Shown here in pieces: positions 29,415 through 39,810 of a stretch of DNA of 64,000 nt. Every line of letters begins with the position of its first letter. Position 1 is the stretch's first letter. This stretch comes from Gp6-AA40 sp035647075 (GTDB lineage: Bacteria; Acidobacteriota; Vicinamibacteria; Vicinamibacterales; UBA2999), in the NCBI GenBank assembly GCA_035647075.1, contig DASROF010000017.1, positions 1 to 64,000 on the forward strand. The letters are read 5' to 3'. The translations under genes were made by a program, and so were the position numbers. Under the pieces are notes generated by a model. That model had not been told where the DNA came from. It saw nothing but the letters and a program-made list of their open reading frames with translations, and made no database searches.

Positions 29415-30383
29415 ATGGCGAAACTTCCCTTCTGCCTCTGCGGCGTTCGCGGTGGCGACCTCATGCAGCGCATCGAGTCGATCATGGCCGGGCGCCGGCG
29501 TGTCGAATTGACTCGAGCACATCGGGCAGCTTTGACGCTTAGTGCGGTCACCTGCATCGTTGCGCCTGTCGTGGTCGGCGCGTTGACACTGCGACCGCAG
29601 GCCAGCCCGTCAGCAGCGGCCGCGGGTCAACGCTTCGAGGTCGCGTCGATCAGGCGAAACACTTCCGGCGACACGAACATGCGTGTTCGTATGCCGGCGG
29701 ATCGTTTCGAAGCAACGAACATACAGATTCGTGAACTGATCCGAATTGCGTACAGCTTCCAGAGCTTCCAGCTGGCCGGGGGCCCGGAGTGGCTGACGAC
29801 CGAGCGGTACGACATCGTCGCCAAAGCGGATCGCGCATATGCGCCAGGTCCTGAAGGCGCATCCCCTGAAGTGGTCGCGATGGTGCGTACGATGCTGGCC
29901 GAACGTTTCGGAATCCAGCTGCGCGCGGAGCAGCGCGACCAGCCGCTCTTCGAGTTGCGACTCGCGAGGAGCGATGGCCGTCCGGGCCCAGGCATGCGGC
30001 CCGTCAAGGTTGACTGCGAGGGAGAGGCGCGCCAGGCCGCCAGCCGGATTCCAGCTGGCCAGTCCGGAGCGACAGCCTGCAACGTGCGCGTCGCTGCCAC
30101 GCAACTGATGGGACGAGGTCTGACGCCTCCCCAGATCGCCGCAGCATTGGCGCGAGTTGCCGGGATCGATCGCCCTGTCACCGATCACACGGGACTCACC
30201 GGCACCTTCGACGTCGATCTCAACTGGACTCCGGACTCAACCACCGATGCCAACGACGTGTCACGAGAGGTGCCGGGAGTTTTCACGGCGGTTCAGGAGC
30301 AGCTCGGTTTGCGCCTGCAACCGCAACGAGGTCCAGTGGAAGTGTTCGTGATCGTCAGGGCGACTCGGCCCGCCGAGAACTGA
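29415..30383 (+). CDS. TIGR03435 protein carrying a remnant of an M56 peptidase tail
   Basis: A 322-residue protein starting at ATG 29415, one base after the preceding stop. Residues 10-55 (GVRGGDLMQRIESIMAGRRR, then a hydrophobic helix SAVTCIVAPVVVGALT) align with the tail of the M56 domain of the upstream gene (GITGSDLRHRIESILRN, then a similar helix). Residues about 65-322 are a full TIGR03435 domain (RFEVASIRRNT to VEVFVIVRATRPAEN). The zinc site and other membrane helices are missing, leaving a single-pass membrane protein with the sensor domain outside. It is probably a tandem duplicate of the upstream gene that lost its protease. Confidence 0.88.
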   Translation: MAKLPFCLCGVRGGDLMQRIESIMAGRRRVELTRAHRAALTLSAVTCIVAPVVVGALTLRPQASPSAAAAGQRFEVASIRRNTSGDTNMRVRMPADRFEATNIQIRELIRIAYSFQSFQLAGGPEWLTTERYDIVAKADRAYAPGPEGASPEVVAMVRTMLAERFGIQLRAEQRDQPLFELRLARSDGRPGPGMRPVKVDCEGEARQAASRIPAGQSGATACNVRVAATQLMGRGLTPPQIAAALARVAGIDRPVTDHTGLTGTFDVDLNWTPDSTTDANDVSREVPGVFTAVQEQLGLRLQPQRGPVEVFVIVRATRPAEN

Positions 30384-30433
30384 GGTGGCTCTCGTTCGCA
30401 TCGCCGCTGAATCGAGAACAATTCAGTAGAGTC

Positions 30434-31246
30434 TCAGAGGATTCGGACGGATACGGTGCCGAGCGGTCCGAAATCGGCGCGCACGTAGACGTCCGGCTGG
30501 ATAGGCAGCGGTACCAGACACGTGCCGGTGGTGACAACCTCGCCAGCTTTCAGCGTGATTCCCAGCCCGGACAACTCGTTGACCAGCCAGGCCAGCGCGA
30601 CCCTCGGATCGCCGAGCACGTTCGCGCCCTTCCCTTCTCTGGTCACGCCTGGTTGTTCGCCTCCCGTAGAGCCGGGTCCTACGGTTCCGATCACTCGATG
30701 TTCGACGAGATCGAGTGCCCGCCAGTCAACCCTCGCCGCCGGACCGAGCATGAACACGTGGGCGCAGGCGTTGTCGGCGATCAAAGAGGGCGCGCCGACG
30801 ATGGTGAAGTCGTCGAAGCGGGAGTCGGGCACCTCAATCGCGGGATGCAGCGTCGCCACCGCCGCCAGCACCTCCTCTACCGAGTACGGCTGCTCACGCG
30901 GTGGCAGATCGCGGGCCATGCGAAACGCGAATTCGGCCTCGGCAACTCTCATGTGATTCGCGCCCAACGTCAGTTCGGCATCGACGCGGCCTGGCACCGA
31001 CAAGTCGGCCGCTTTCTCTGCGAGCAGGCGGCCCGCTAACGGTCCAGTGACGTTGATGTGCGCCTGGCCAGCCTTGCTCGTCGCCGCGATCTTCCAGCCG
31101 AATAGCGGTGCGGCGCTGTGCTCTTCGAGCAGCGCCTGAACTGCGTAGCCCTCCTCGCGCGTGCGTGGACGAATATCTTCAGGAATCGATTCGAGACGAC
31201 GACCGTTCTGCCAGCAGTCCCAGAGCAGATCCGCGGCCTGCCTCAT
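30434..31246 (-). CDS. 2-keto-4-pentenoate hydratase / FAH-fold hydrolyase
   Basis: A 270-residue member of the MhpD/fumarylacetoacetate-hydrolase-like fold. Recognisable blocks are GYAVQALLEEH, GWKIAATSKAGQ, the metal-site region VAEAEFAFRMARDLPP (acidic ligands), HPAIEVPDSRF, and the C-terminal GDPRVALAWLVNELSGLGITLKAGEVVTTGTC. Enzymes of this family hydrate 2-hydroxypenta-2,4-dienoate or decarboxylate oxalocrotonate in aromatic degradation. ATG 31246 overlaps the stop of the upstream VOC gene (ATGA), so this start is chosen over 31270. No other ring-cleavage genes are nearby, so the substrate is uncertain. Confidence 0.88.
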   Translation of the reverse strand: MRQAADLLWDCWQNGRRLESIPEDIRPRTREEGYAVQALLEEHSAAPLFGWKIAATSKAGQAHINVTGPLAGRLLAEKAADLSVPGRVDAELTLGANHMRVAEAEFAFRMARDLPPREQPYSVEEVLAAVATLHPAIEVPDSRFDDFTIVGAPSLIADNACAHVFMLGPAARVDWRALDLVEHRVIGTVGPGSTGGEQPGVTREGKGANVLGDPRVALAWLVNELSGLGITLKAGEVVTTGTCLVPLPIQPDVYVRADFGPLGTVSVRIL

Positions 31247-32301
31247 CGTCCCGGTATCCCTGGCGCGCATCCATCACAGGGCGCAAACGGCGTGAGGAAA
31301 AAGTTGTTCGGGTCGGCGACGACGGCGCCCTTCAAATTCGGCGGAATGGGCACCGCAACACCGCCTTCGGACACCACCTTCGCTCCAGCACGCTTAATCC
31401 TGTCGACCAGCGCGTCGATATTCTGCGCACGAAGCTGCAGACGCGCGGCGCCCCGATCCTGGATTCGCATCTGTAACGGTTTGCGATCGACACCTTTGAA
31501 CTCGACGAGATCAATCCACAGCATCGAGCCAGGCGCCTGCATTCGGCTTCGTTTCACTTCGGTCTTGCCAAGACCGGTGAGCTGCTGCGCTGGCTTGTCG
31601 GCTGTGAATCCGGTCTCTCCCTCGACAATGAAGCCGAGCACGTCTCGATAGAACCGGGTCGTCTCGCTCATCTCGTTGACGGTAAGCAACAGGCGCATGT
31701 CGAGCACATCGCCCGTCGCGGGCGCCCCCGTGGCCGTCGCTGGCTGCCGAAGCTCGATGAATCGACCGTCGACGTCGCGAAGGAGAATCGCGCGTCCCCC
31801 GTCGGAAAGGACCGCCGGTTTCCGGCCGGGTGTCACGATCGAGGCACCGGCCTGCGTTGCACGCAGGAGCGTGGCATCGACGTCGCGGACCATCAACACC
31901 AGTGTGGCGGCCCCGGGATCCTGAATCCGCAGCGGAATCGTTTTGTGGTCGACATCCTGAATCTCCATCAATTCCACCGTCACTCGCGACCCGGGAACGC
32001 GCGCCGACTGGTGCCGTTCTCTGGCGCCGGCGATGTCGAACCACTTGAACAACTGCGGATTCGGCGGGTTGTAGGGCCGCGCGCCCGATGCCGGCGGCGC
32101 CGGCACGTCCATCCCGAACGCATCGTGGTAGAAGGCGAGCGAGCGGTCCATGTTCTCGACGAAGCCGGTGAACGTCCCGGTCCCGATGACGGCTCCCCCG
32201 CTCGAGTCGGTCGGGGTGGCAGGCGCCTGACCGGACACCGTGCTGTGTCCACAGAGTGCGCTCAACACAACGGCGGCGAATGCATATGACAAGCGAGACA
32301 T
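31243..32301 (-). CDS. Secreted protein with two VOC/glyoxalase-like domains
   Basis: A 352-residue protein. ATG 32301 starts a signal peptide (MSRLSYAFAAVVLSALCGHSTVSGQ). Two vicinal-oxygen-chelate modules follow: GTFTGFVENMDRSLAFYHDAFGMD through DVDGRFIELRQP (about 45-190), and MRLLLTVNEMSETTRFYRDVLGF through KGAVVADPNNFFL (about 200-340). VOC enzymes include glyoxalases, extradiol dioxygenases and resistance proteins. An exported version is unusual, and the metal ligands are not all identifiable, so a binding role is possible. It is translationally coupled to the FAH-fold gene and starts 25 bp from the divergent carboxypeptidase-like gene. Confidence 0.82.
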   Translation of the reverse strand: MSRLSYAFAAVVLSALCGHSTVSGQAPATPTDSSGGAVIGTGTFTGFVENMDRSLAFYHDAFGMDVPAPPASGARPYNPPNPQLFKWFDIAGARERHQSARVPGSRVTVELMEIQDVDHKTIPLRIQDPGAATLVLMVRDVDATLLRATQAGASIVTPGRKPAVLSDGGRAILLRDVDGRFIELRQPATATGAPATGDVLDMRLLLTVNEMSETTRFYRDVLGFIVEGETGFTADKPAQQLTGLGKTEVKRSRMQAPGSMLWIDLVEFKGVDRKPLQMRIQDRGAARLQLRAQNIDALVDRIKRAGAKVVSEGGVAVPIPPNLKGAVVADPNNFFLTPFAPCDGCAPGIPGR

Positions 32302-32326
32302 GGGTGGTAGTCTACGACGACCGGCG

Positions 32327-34660
32327 ATGACCATCCGCCACCGCGCTGGTGCGGCGATTGCCGCGCTCTCGATTTGCCTGAGCCCGCCCACTGCCGCTCA
32401 GCAACCGACGCCGCTGCCCGGCTCGTTCATCACGGGCCAGGTCCTTTCCGCCAACAACAACGCGCCGCTCCGCCGCGTCCGCATCGATGTCTCCAGAGGT
32501 ACGGGGACGGCGGAACCGGTCCTCACCGACAACGAAGGGCGTTTTTCCATAGACCTGGAGAGAGCGGGCCCGGTGTCGGTCATCGCCACCAAGGGTGGAT
32601 ACCTCGTTGCGAAGACGACCGTTCAGCAGGCGAATCTATCCAGACCGCTGCTGATGAAACTGCCCCGTGGGGCCGTGATCATGGGCACAGCCATCGAAGA
32701 GAACGGCCTACCTGCGATCGCAGCCAGCGTGCAGGCTAAACGCCTGGACCCGACGGTCGATGGCTTCCCGACGCAGTCCATCACCAGCACCGACGATCGC
32801 GGCGAGTATCGGCTCGCTGGTCTGGCGCCGGGCCGATACGAGCTGACAGCCGGAGTCGGCGTAATCGTGCCGTTGCCTCAAGGGGACATCATCGTGTCGT
32901 CCTCTCAAGGGGCAACGCCAGCGCCCGGCATCGTCATCGTTGTCGCCGCGGGCGATCAGATCGGAGGCGTGCAGCTCACGGTTTCCGCGTCGCGCACGCA
33001 GGGCGGGATACTTCCCACGCTGACGGGCCAAGGAACTCAGATGACGCCTCGTCCAGTCAGTGCCGGATCGGCGCCCGGCGGCGTTCGCGGTCGCGTCGTG
33101 ACTGCGGCACGGAAACCAGTTGTCGGCGCAACGGTTCGGCTCACGGGACCGGCGATCAACTTTTCAGCGCGAACAGACGCCGACGGCGGATTCTCGATTA
33201 CCGGACTGCGTCCGGGCCGCTACAGGCTCGAAGCGTCCAGCAGTCCCCTGATCGGCACCTGGGGATACGGACAGGACGCAAGCGGCAGCTCGGGCACCCC
33301 GATCGTCGTGGCCGAACGGATCGAGGAGGGCCTGGACATCGTCCTTCCTCAGTACCTCGCACTCCAGGGCCTGGTAGTCGACGAAAACGGAGAGCCCCTG
33401 CAAGGCGCTCGCGTGCAGGCGCTACAAGTCGAGTACACCGCCGGGCGTCTTACAGCGGTGCCAGCGGGAAACGAACGACGTACCGATGACCAGGGCGGCT
33501 ACCGGATCTGGGGACTGCCAGCCGGTACATACCTGCTGTCCGCATCCGTCGACGGACTGTTCGCGGATGGCCGCGGTGGTCGCATCGCGTATGCGCCGAT
33601 GTACTACCCGGGAACGCCGTTGATCGCCCAGGCGTCGCCGATCGAACTTCGCGACGATTCGACGATCAACCTCGTGTTCGCTCCGGTGGCAATGACGCGG
33701 ATTACAGGACAGGCTCGCGACCACGAGGGGCCGCTGGTCGGCGGGACGGTGCGCCTCGTCGAGAGTCGCCGCGCCGGCACGATTGCGGCCGCGCCGCGAA
33801 GTGCAGCGATTCAGGGGGACGGCAGTTTCATCATCAGGAACGTTCCTCCAGGCGATTACGTGCTGCACGTGCGCGGGGACGGACCCGGTCGTACGGGTAT
33901 GTTCGCGACGGAGGCTGTGTCGGTTGGCTCGGATCCGCTTGATCTCCTGATCAGAACATCGCACGGTGCATCGCTCGAGGGACGAACTGTGCTCGACGGC
34001 AAACCGGAAAACGTGGCGTGCCGTATTGAATCCACCGTCGTCATCTCCTCCGGTGGGACCGTCTCGAACGGTTGCGAGGGCGGACGGATGGGCTTCTCCG
34101 TGACGCCAGTGGCACTCGACGACCGGGCGCGTTCAGAAGCAACGATGGTTTTCGGATGGAACACGAACGAGTTCTTCGGACTTGGGCTCTTCGGACGGCT
34201 GGCGTTCGCATTGCGTAACGCACCGGACGAAAACTGGTACTTGAAGTCGTTTACGATCAACGGCGAGGACATTGCGGACTCGGGCTTTGATTTCGGCTGG
34301 CAGCCGGCAACCATCACCGACGCCGAAATCGTCCTGTCGCGCAATGGCGCGTCGGTCACTGGACGCCGGATCGACGCACGCGCGGGCGGCCCCGGCTATT
34401 TCGTGCTCGTCTTCTCGCCGTCGTACGAGCGTCTGCCGCCGTTGTCGCGACGGATCAAGTTCACGCGCTCGGCGACAGATGGGTCGTTCCGCGTTGGCGG
34501 GCTGCCGGCTGGCGATTACCTCGTGGCTGCGGTGTCGCGCTTGAAGACGACCGAGTGGCAGAATCCGGAGCTGCTACAACGGCTCTCGCCCCGCGCTGAG
34601 CGCGTCACCCTCTCTGAGGGACAGAGCGCTACCCTGTCGCTGCGGCTCATCGAACGGTGA
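32327..34660 (+). CDS. Large secreted protein with multiple carboxypeptidase-regulatory-like domains
   Basis: A 777-residue exported protein (signal peptide ending PPTAAQ). It consists of repeated CarboxypepD_reg-like/CNA-B-type beta-sandwich modules. Examples are ITGQVLSANNNAPLRRVRIDV, RGRVVTAARKPVVGATVRL with GFSITGLRPGRYRLEASS, LQGLVVDENGEPLQGARV with GYRIWGLPAGTYLLSAS, ITGQARDHEGPLVGGTVRLV with FIIRNVPPGDYVLHV, and a last FRVGGLPAGDYLVAAVS. Such proteins are numerous in Acidobacteria and probably act in cell-surface structure or polymer binding; no catalytic domain is seen. The stop overlaps the GTG of the DUF167 gene (GTGA). Confidence 0.88.
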   Translation: MTIRHRAGAAIAALSICLSPPTAAQQPTPLPGSFITGQVLSANNNAPLRRVRIDVSRGTGTAEPVLTDNEGRFSIDLERAGPVSVIATKGGYLVAKTTVQQANLSRPLLMKLPRGAVIMGTAIEENGLPAIAASVQAKRLDPTVDGFPTQSITSTDDRGEYRLAGLAPGRYELTAGVGVIVPLPQGDIIVSSSQGATPAPGIVIVVAAGDQIGGVQLTVSASRTQGGILPTLTGQGTQMTPRPVSAGSAPGGVRGRVVTAARKPVVGATVRLTGPAINFSARTDADGGFSITGLRPGRYRLEASSSPLIGTWGYGQDASGSSGTPIVVAERIEEGLDIVLPQYLALQGLVVDENGEPLQGARVQALQVEYTAGRLTAVPAGNERRTDDQGGYRIWGLPAGTYLLSASVDGLFADGRGGRIAYAPMYYPGTPLIAQASPIELRDDSTINLVFAPVAMTRITGQARDHEGPLVGGTVRLVESRRAGTIAAAPRSAAIQGDGSFIIRNVPPGDYVLHVRGDGPGRTGMFATEAVSVGSDPLDLLIRTSHGASLEGRTVLDGKPENVACRIESTVVISSGGTVSNGCEGGRMGFSVTPVALDDRARSEATMVFGWNTNEFFGLGLFGRLAFALRNAPDENWYLKSFTINGEDIADSGFDFGWQPATITDAEIVLSRNGASVTGRRIDARAGGPGYFVLVFSPSYERLPPLSRRIKFTRSATDGSFRVGGLPAGDYLVAAVSRLKTTEWQNPELLQRLSPRAERVTLSEGQSATLSLRLIER

Positions 34661-34956
34661 CCAGGGATTCGACGATCGGCGTCGTCCTCGACGTGCGCGT
34701 CATTCCGCGGGCGTCCAAATCGCAGATCGCCGGCACGCGTGAAGACGCACTGCTCGTACGCGTGTGTGCGCCACCGGTGGACGGCGCGGCCAACGACGAG
34801 CTCATCCGGCTGCTGGCGGACACGCTCGACGTTCCGAATCGCAACGTGACGGTGATTGGCGGCGAGAGTTCACGCACCAAGCGAGTGCGCATCACCGGGC
34901 GGACCGCTGAGGATATTCATCAACGCCTGTCCGCGTATCGCTCCCCGCAGGCCTGA
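34657..34956 (+). CDS. DUF167/YggU-family protein
   Basis: A 99-residue cytoplasmic protein of the YggU fold. The signature is GVVLDVRVIPRASKSQIAG, then LLVRVCAPPVDGAANDELIRLLADTL, then VTVIGGESSRTKRVRITG, matching the family almost throughout. The function is unknown; homologues are often near yggS and yggT genes. Translation starts at GTG 34657, overlapping the previous stop, and ends 1 bp before the hutI GTG. Confidence 0.93.
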   Translation: MTRDSTIGVVLDVRVIPRASKSQIAGTREDALLVRVCAPPVDGAANDELIRLLADTLDVPNRNVTVIGGESSRTKRVRITGRTAEDIHQRLSAYRSPQA

Positions 34957-34957
34957 C

Positions 34958-36250
34958 GTGACCACTGGCGGGTACTTCGCTGATCCGACGAACCGCGTCA
35001 GGGCGGACTTCGTCATCGAGCACACCGCAGGCATCGCGACGTGTCTCTCGCCACTGCACCCGCGAAAAGGACGCAGCCAGGGAGACGTCAGTATGTTTCC
35101 GCCTGGCTCGGCGATCGCTGCGTACGAGGGCCGGATCGTCAGCGTCGGCTGGGGGGAGCTGAGCGAGTTTGTGGATGTCCAGCCCGGCGCAACGCGCATT
35201 GACGCCTCGGGCTGCCTCGTCATTCCAGGCTTTGTCGATCCACACACACACATCGTCTACGCGGGCGACCGTCGCCACGAGCTGCAGCGACGGCTGGCGG
35301 GCGCGACCTACGCGGAGATCGCCGCGGAAGGCGGCGGCATCCTCGGCACCGTTGCCGCGACGCGCGCGGCATCGGAAGAGGAACTCCTGACGAGCGCGCG
35401 CGGCCGTCTGGACGAGATGCTCGCGTGCGGTACCACGACCTGTGAGGCCAAGAGCGGCTATGGCCTGACCACCGAATCGGAGCTGAAGCAGCTCAGAGTG
35501 GTCCGCGCGCTCAATGACTCACACCCGATCGACATCGTGCCCACGTTTCTCGGGGCACACGACGTACCACCTGAATACCGCGAACGCCGCGCCGAGTACG
35601 TGACGCTTGTCACTGACGAGATGATTCCGCGTGTGGCCGAGGCGGGCCTGGCCATCTACTGCGATGTGTTTTGCGACGAGGGCGCGTTCACACCCGAGGA
35701 AGCCACGACCATCCTCGAGGCCGGGCGGCGTCATCGGCTGCGACCGCGCATTCATGCAGACGAACTGGCGCGAAGCGGCGGCAGCCTGGTCGCCGCGCGC
35801 ATCGGAGCACGCTCCGCCGACCACCTGGTATTCGTAGACGAACAGGGCGCAGATGCGATGGCGAAGCGGAACGTCTGTGCTGTGCTGCTACCGACCGCAG
35901 CGTTCTATCTGAAGCTCGGCCGATTTGCGCCAGCCCGGATGCTCATCGAACATGACGTGCCGGTCGCCCTGGCGACGGACGTCAACCCGGGTGGCGGGTT
36001 CTCCCCTTCGATGCCGTTCGCGATGGCGCTTGCCTGCTTCGAAATGAACATGACGCTCGAGGAGGCGCTCGTCGCGGCAACGGTGAACGCGGCGTGGTCA
36101 CTCGACCGCGCGGATACCGTCGGCAGCCTGCAGTCGGGTCGGCTCATGGATGCTGTCCTGGTCAAGGGCAATCTGGCCGAATTGGTTCGCGTCGGAGCGC
36201 CGGCGATTCGCATGGTCATCAAGCGCGGAGAGGTCGTCGGCGGGTCGTGA
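34958..36250 (+). CDS. hutI: Imidazolonepropionase
   Basis: A 430-residue amidohydrolase that opens 4-imidazolone-5-propanoate to N-formimino-L-glutamate in histidine degradation. It has metal ligands HTH at residues 96-98 (PGFVDPHTHIVYAGDR), the AAEGGGILGTVAATR substrate loop, CGTTTCEAKSGYGL, a metal His in RIHADELARSGG, and TDVNPGGGFSPSMPF. The start is GTG 34958, directly after the DUF167 stop. It is slightly longer than the usual 400-410 residues because of an N-terminal extension. hutH and hutU are not in the window. The ftcD-type gene follows after one family A repeat. Confidence 0.95.
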   Translation: MTTGGYFADPTNRVRADFVIEHTAGIATCLSPLHPRKGRSQGDVSMFPPGSAIAAYEGRIVSVGWGELSEFVDVQPGATRIDASGCLVIPGFVDPHTHIVYAGDRRHELQRRLAGATYAEIAAEGGGILGTVAATRAASEEELLTSARGRLDEMLACGTTTCEAKSGYGLTTESELKQLRVVRALNDSHPIDIVPTFLGAHDVPPEYRERRAEYVTLVTDEMIPRVAEAGLAIYCDVFCDEGAFTPEEATTILEAGRRHRLRPRIHADELARSGGSLVAARIGARSADHLVFVDEQGADAMAKRNVCAVLLPTAAFYLKLGRFAPARMLIEHDVPVALATDVNPGGGFSPSMPFAMALACFEMNMTLEEALVAATVNAAWSLDRADTVGSLQSGRLMDAVLVKGNLAELVRVGAPAIRMVIKRGEVVGGS

Positions 36251-36275
36251 GGTCCGGCTGAAGCCGGACACTACG
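36249..36275. repeat. 27-bp palindromic repeat family A, copy 2 (inverted)
   Basis: This is the exact reverse complement of the element at 25141-25167, with core GTCCGGCTGAAGCCGGAC. It starts on the last two bases of the hutI stop codon and fills most of the 40-bp gap before the cyclodeaminase gene. Confidence 0.9.
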
Positions 36276-36290
36276 GACGACAATACAGAC

Positions 36291-36944
36291 ATGGCTCCTG
36301 AGACCCGCCCGTTTTCCGAGTTCGCGCTGATCGATCTTCTGGATGCGTTTGCCTCGAACACCCCGGTTCCCGGTGGTGGTTCCGCGGCGGCACTCGCGGG
36401 CGCACTTGGCGTGTCGCTGCTGATCATGGTGGCGGGCCTGCCGAAGTCTCGAACGGGGGCACCCGAAGAAGCCGCCGACCTCGCTGAGGCAGCCGCGCGT
36501 CTGCGCCCCCTCCGCGACAGGCTCGTCGAGCTGATCGACGCCGACACCAACGCGTATCGTTCGGTGATGTCGGCGCTGAAGCTCCCGAAAACATCGGACG
36601 AGGAACGGTCGCGCAGAACTGAGGCCCTGCAGTCCGCGTTGAAAGAGGCGACGGACGTACCTCTCGATGTGTTGCGAGTCTGTCAGCAGGCACTCGCCGG
36701 TGGGCTCGTCGTCGCACGGAACGGATATCGCGTCGCCGCCAGCGACATCGCAACAGCGATTGAGCTGCTGGGTGCGACGATGCGTGGCACAGCCATCAGC
36801 ATCGACGGCAACCTGTCGAGCATCCGGGATGAGTCGTACACCGCGCGGGTGAAGGCCGAGCGCGAAGCGCTCGCCGCCGACAGCGCCCGCGACGCAGCGC
36901 AGGCGCTCGACGCGGTCAGTGAATCGCCGCGATCTCGTCCGTGA
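36291..36944 (+). CDS. ftcD: Formiminotetrahydrofolate cyclodeaminase-family protein
   Basis: A 217-residue helical protein of the cyclodeaminase half of FtcD. It has the defining loop TPVPGGGSAAALAGALG (residues about 23-39), DADTNAYRSVMSALKLPK, and GNLSSIRDESYTARVKAE near the C-terminus. It converts 5-formimino-THF to 5,10-methenyl-THF and ammonia, consistent with its position after hutI, although the glutamate formiminotransferase half is not present here. The C-terminus overlaps the convergent small lepB-linked gene by 29 bp. An upstream open extension is only translated repeat DNA. Confidence 0.92.
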   Translation: MAPETRPFSEFALIDLLDAFASNTPVPGGGSAAALAGALGVSLLIMVAGLPKSRTGAPEEAADLAEAAARLRPLRDRLVELIDADTNAYRSVMSALKLPKTSDEERSRRTEALQSALKEATDVPLDVLRVCQQALAGGLVVARNGYRVAASDIATAIELLGATMRGTAISIDGNLSSIRDESYTARVKAEREALAADSARDAAQALDAVSESPRSRP

Positions 36945-37248
36945 AGGAGTGATCCCGCGGGTACTTGTAGCCGGGAAACACTTCAGGCTCCGTACTGTAA
37001 GAGACTTTGACGGTGGTTCTCACGTTTTCGCGAGTGAACGAGACATTGTCCGGCGGCACCGGCAGATTCAAGTCGGCCGCCTTCTGAAGAACCGTCTCCT
37101 TCAGCTGCTCAATCGGCGTATGGGTGCCCAGCACCAGCAGCGTATGCGTCGAATCCTTCAGCTGCGAAGACCGGTATTCGTCCATCCCGACATGATAGGC
37201 ACCGTTGAGGACCACCGCGATCACGACCAGCTTGAGGAGTAGCTTCAT
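36916..37248 (-). CDS. Small membrane-anchored protein downstream of lepB (DUF4845-like)
   Basis: A 110-residue protein with one N-terminal membrane segment (LLLKLVVIAVVLNGAYHVG) and a periplasmic domain containing IEQLKETVLQKAADLNLPVPPDNVSFTR followed by predicted strands (VRTTVKVSYSTEPEVF). Position (lepA-lepB-this gene) and design resemble the DUF4845 protein found after lepB in gammaproteobacteria, but this is a resemblance and not a firm match. Start ATG 37248 has a GGAG site. The gap from lepB is 12 bp. The 3' end overlaps ftcD. Confidence 0.7.
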   Translation of the reverse strand: MKLLLKLVVIAVVLNGAYHVGMDEYRSSQLKDSTHTLLVLGTHTPIEQLKETVLQKAADLNLPVPPDNVSFTRENVRTTVKVSYSTEPEVFPGYKYPRDHSFTDEIAAIH

Positions 37249-37260
37249 CGAAGACTCCGC

Positions 37261-37937
37261 TTAGTGAATCTGATGGAGGAGCCGGCTCCAGCGCACGCCA
37301 AATGATCCTCCGGAATCGCGCGCCTCGGGATCCGTAAACGAAAAATAGACGAACAGCGCCTTGCCCTTGATGTAGTCCGCCGGCATGAAGCCCCAGTAGC
37401 GGCTGTCCTCGGAGTTGTCCCGGTTGTCGCCCATCATGAAGTAGTGCCGCTCCGGGACCGTGACCGGACCATAGTCACGCTTGTCGCTGACATCGAAACT
37501 CACGTCGCCCGGCGCGCGCTCTTCTGGCGGAAAGATGAAGTGCACGTACTTCTCTTCGAGCGGCTTGCCGTTGATATACACCTTCTTGTTGCGTACTTCG
37601 AGCGTCTCGCCCGGCAGGCCGATGACCCGTTTGATGAAGTCGCGCTCGGGATCCTGTGGATACTTGAACACGAGGATGTCGCCCCGGCGGACGGGATCGA
37701 TCGGCAGCAGCATCCGCTCCAGGCGGGTCATCGTCGGCGCAAACACGAACTTGTTGACCAGCAGATGGTCGCCGATCAGGAGATTGTTCTCCATCGAGCC
37801 CGTCGGGATCTTGAACGCCTGCACCACGAATGTTCGGACGAACAGGGCGAGGATGACGGCGATACAGATCGACTCGAAGTACTCGCGGGCGGTCGACTTC
37901 TTGTAGCCGTTCACCACGGCGTTTTTTGCGTCAGCCA

Positions 37938-37938
<1 letters not shown>
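37261..37938 (-). CDS. lepB: Signal peptidase I
   Basis: A 225-residue inner-membrane serine protease that removes signal peptides. It has one membrane segment (ESICIAVILALFVRTFVVQAF, about 22-42), the catalytic Ser48 in IPTGSMENNL and general-base Lys103 in DFIKRVIGLPGE. Downstream boxes are KVYINGKPLEE and YFMMGDNRDNSEDSRYWGFMP. ATG 37938 shares one base with the lepA stop (TGATG), so the two are translationally coupled. A longer upstream frame exists but only shadows lepA. Confidence 0.96.
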
Positions 37939-39740
<1,802 letters not shown>

Positions 39741-39810
39741 TCAGTGGGCTGACAACCGATCATAGCAGCGGGAACGACTGGCATACACGGTGCACTGGCT
39801 GACTGTGCGC

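Noticed and set aside
36150..36290. Possible N-terminal extension of the cyclodeaminase
   Set aside because: It reads through the hutI 3' end and the family A repeat (giving VRLKPDTT), which is an annotation artefact, not protein.
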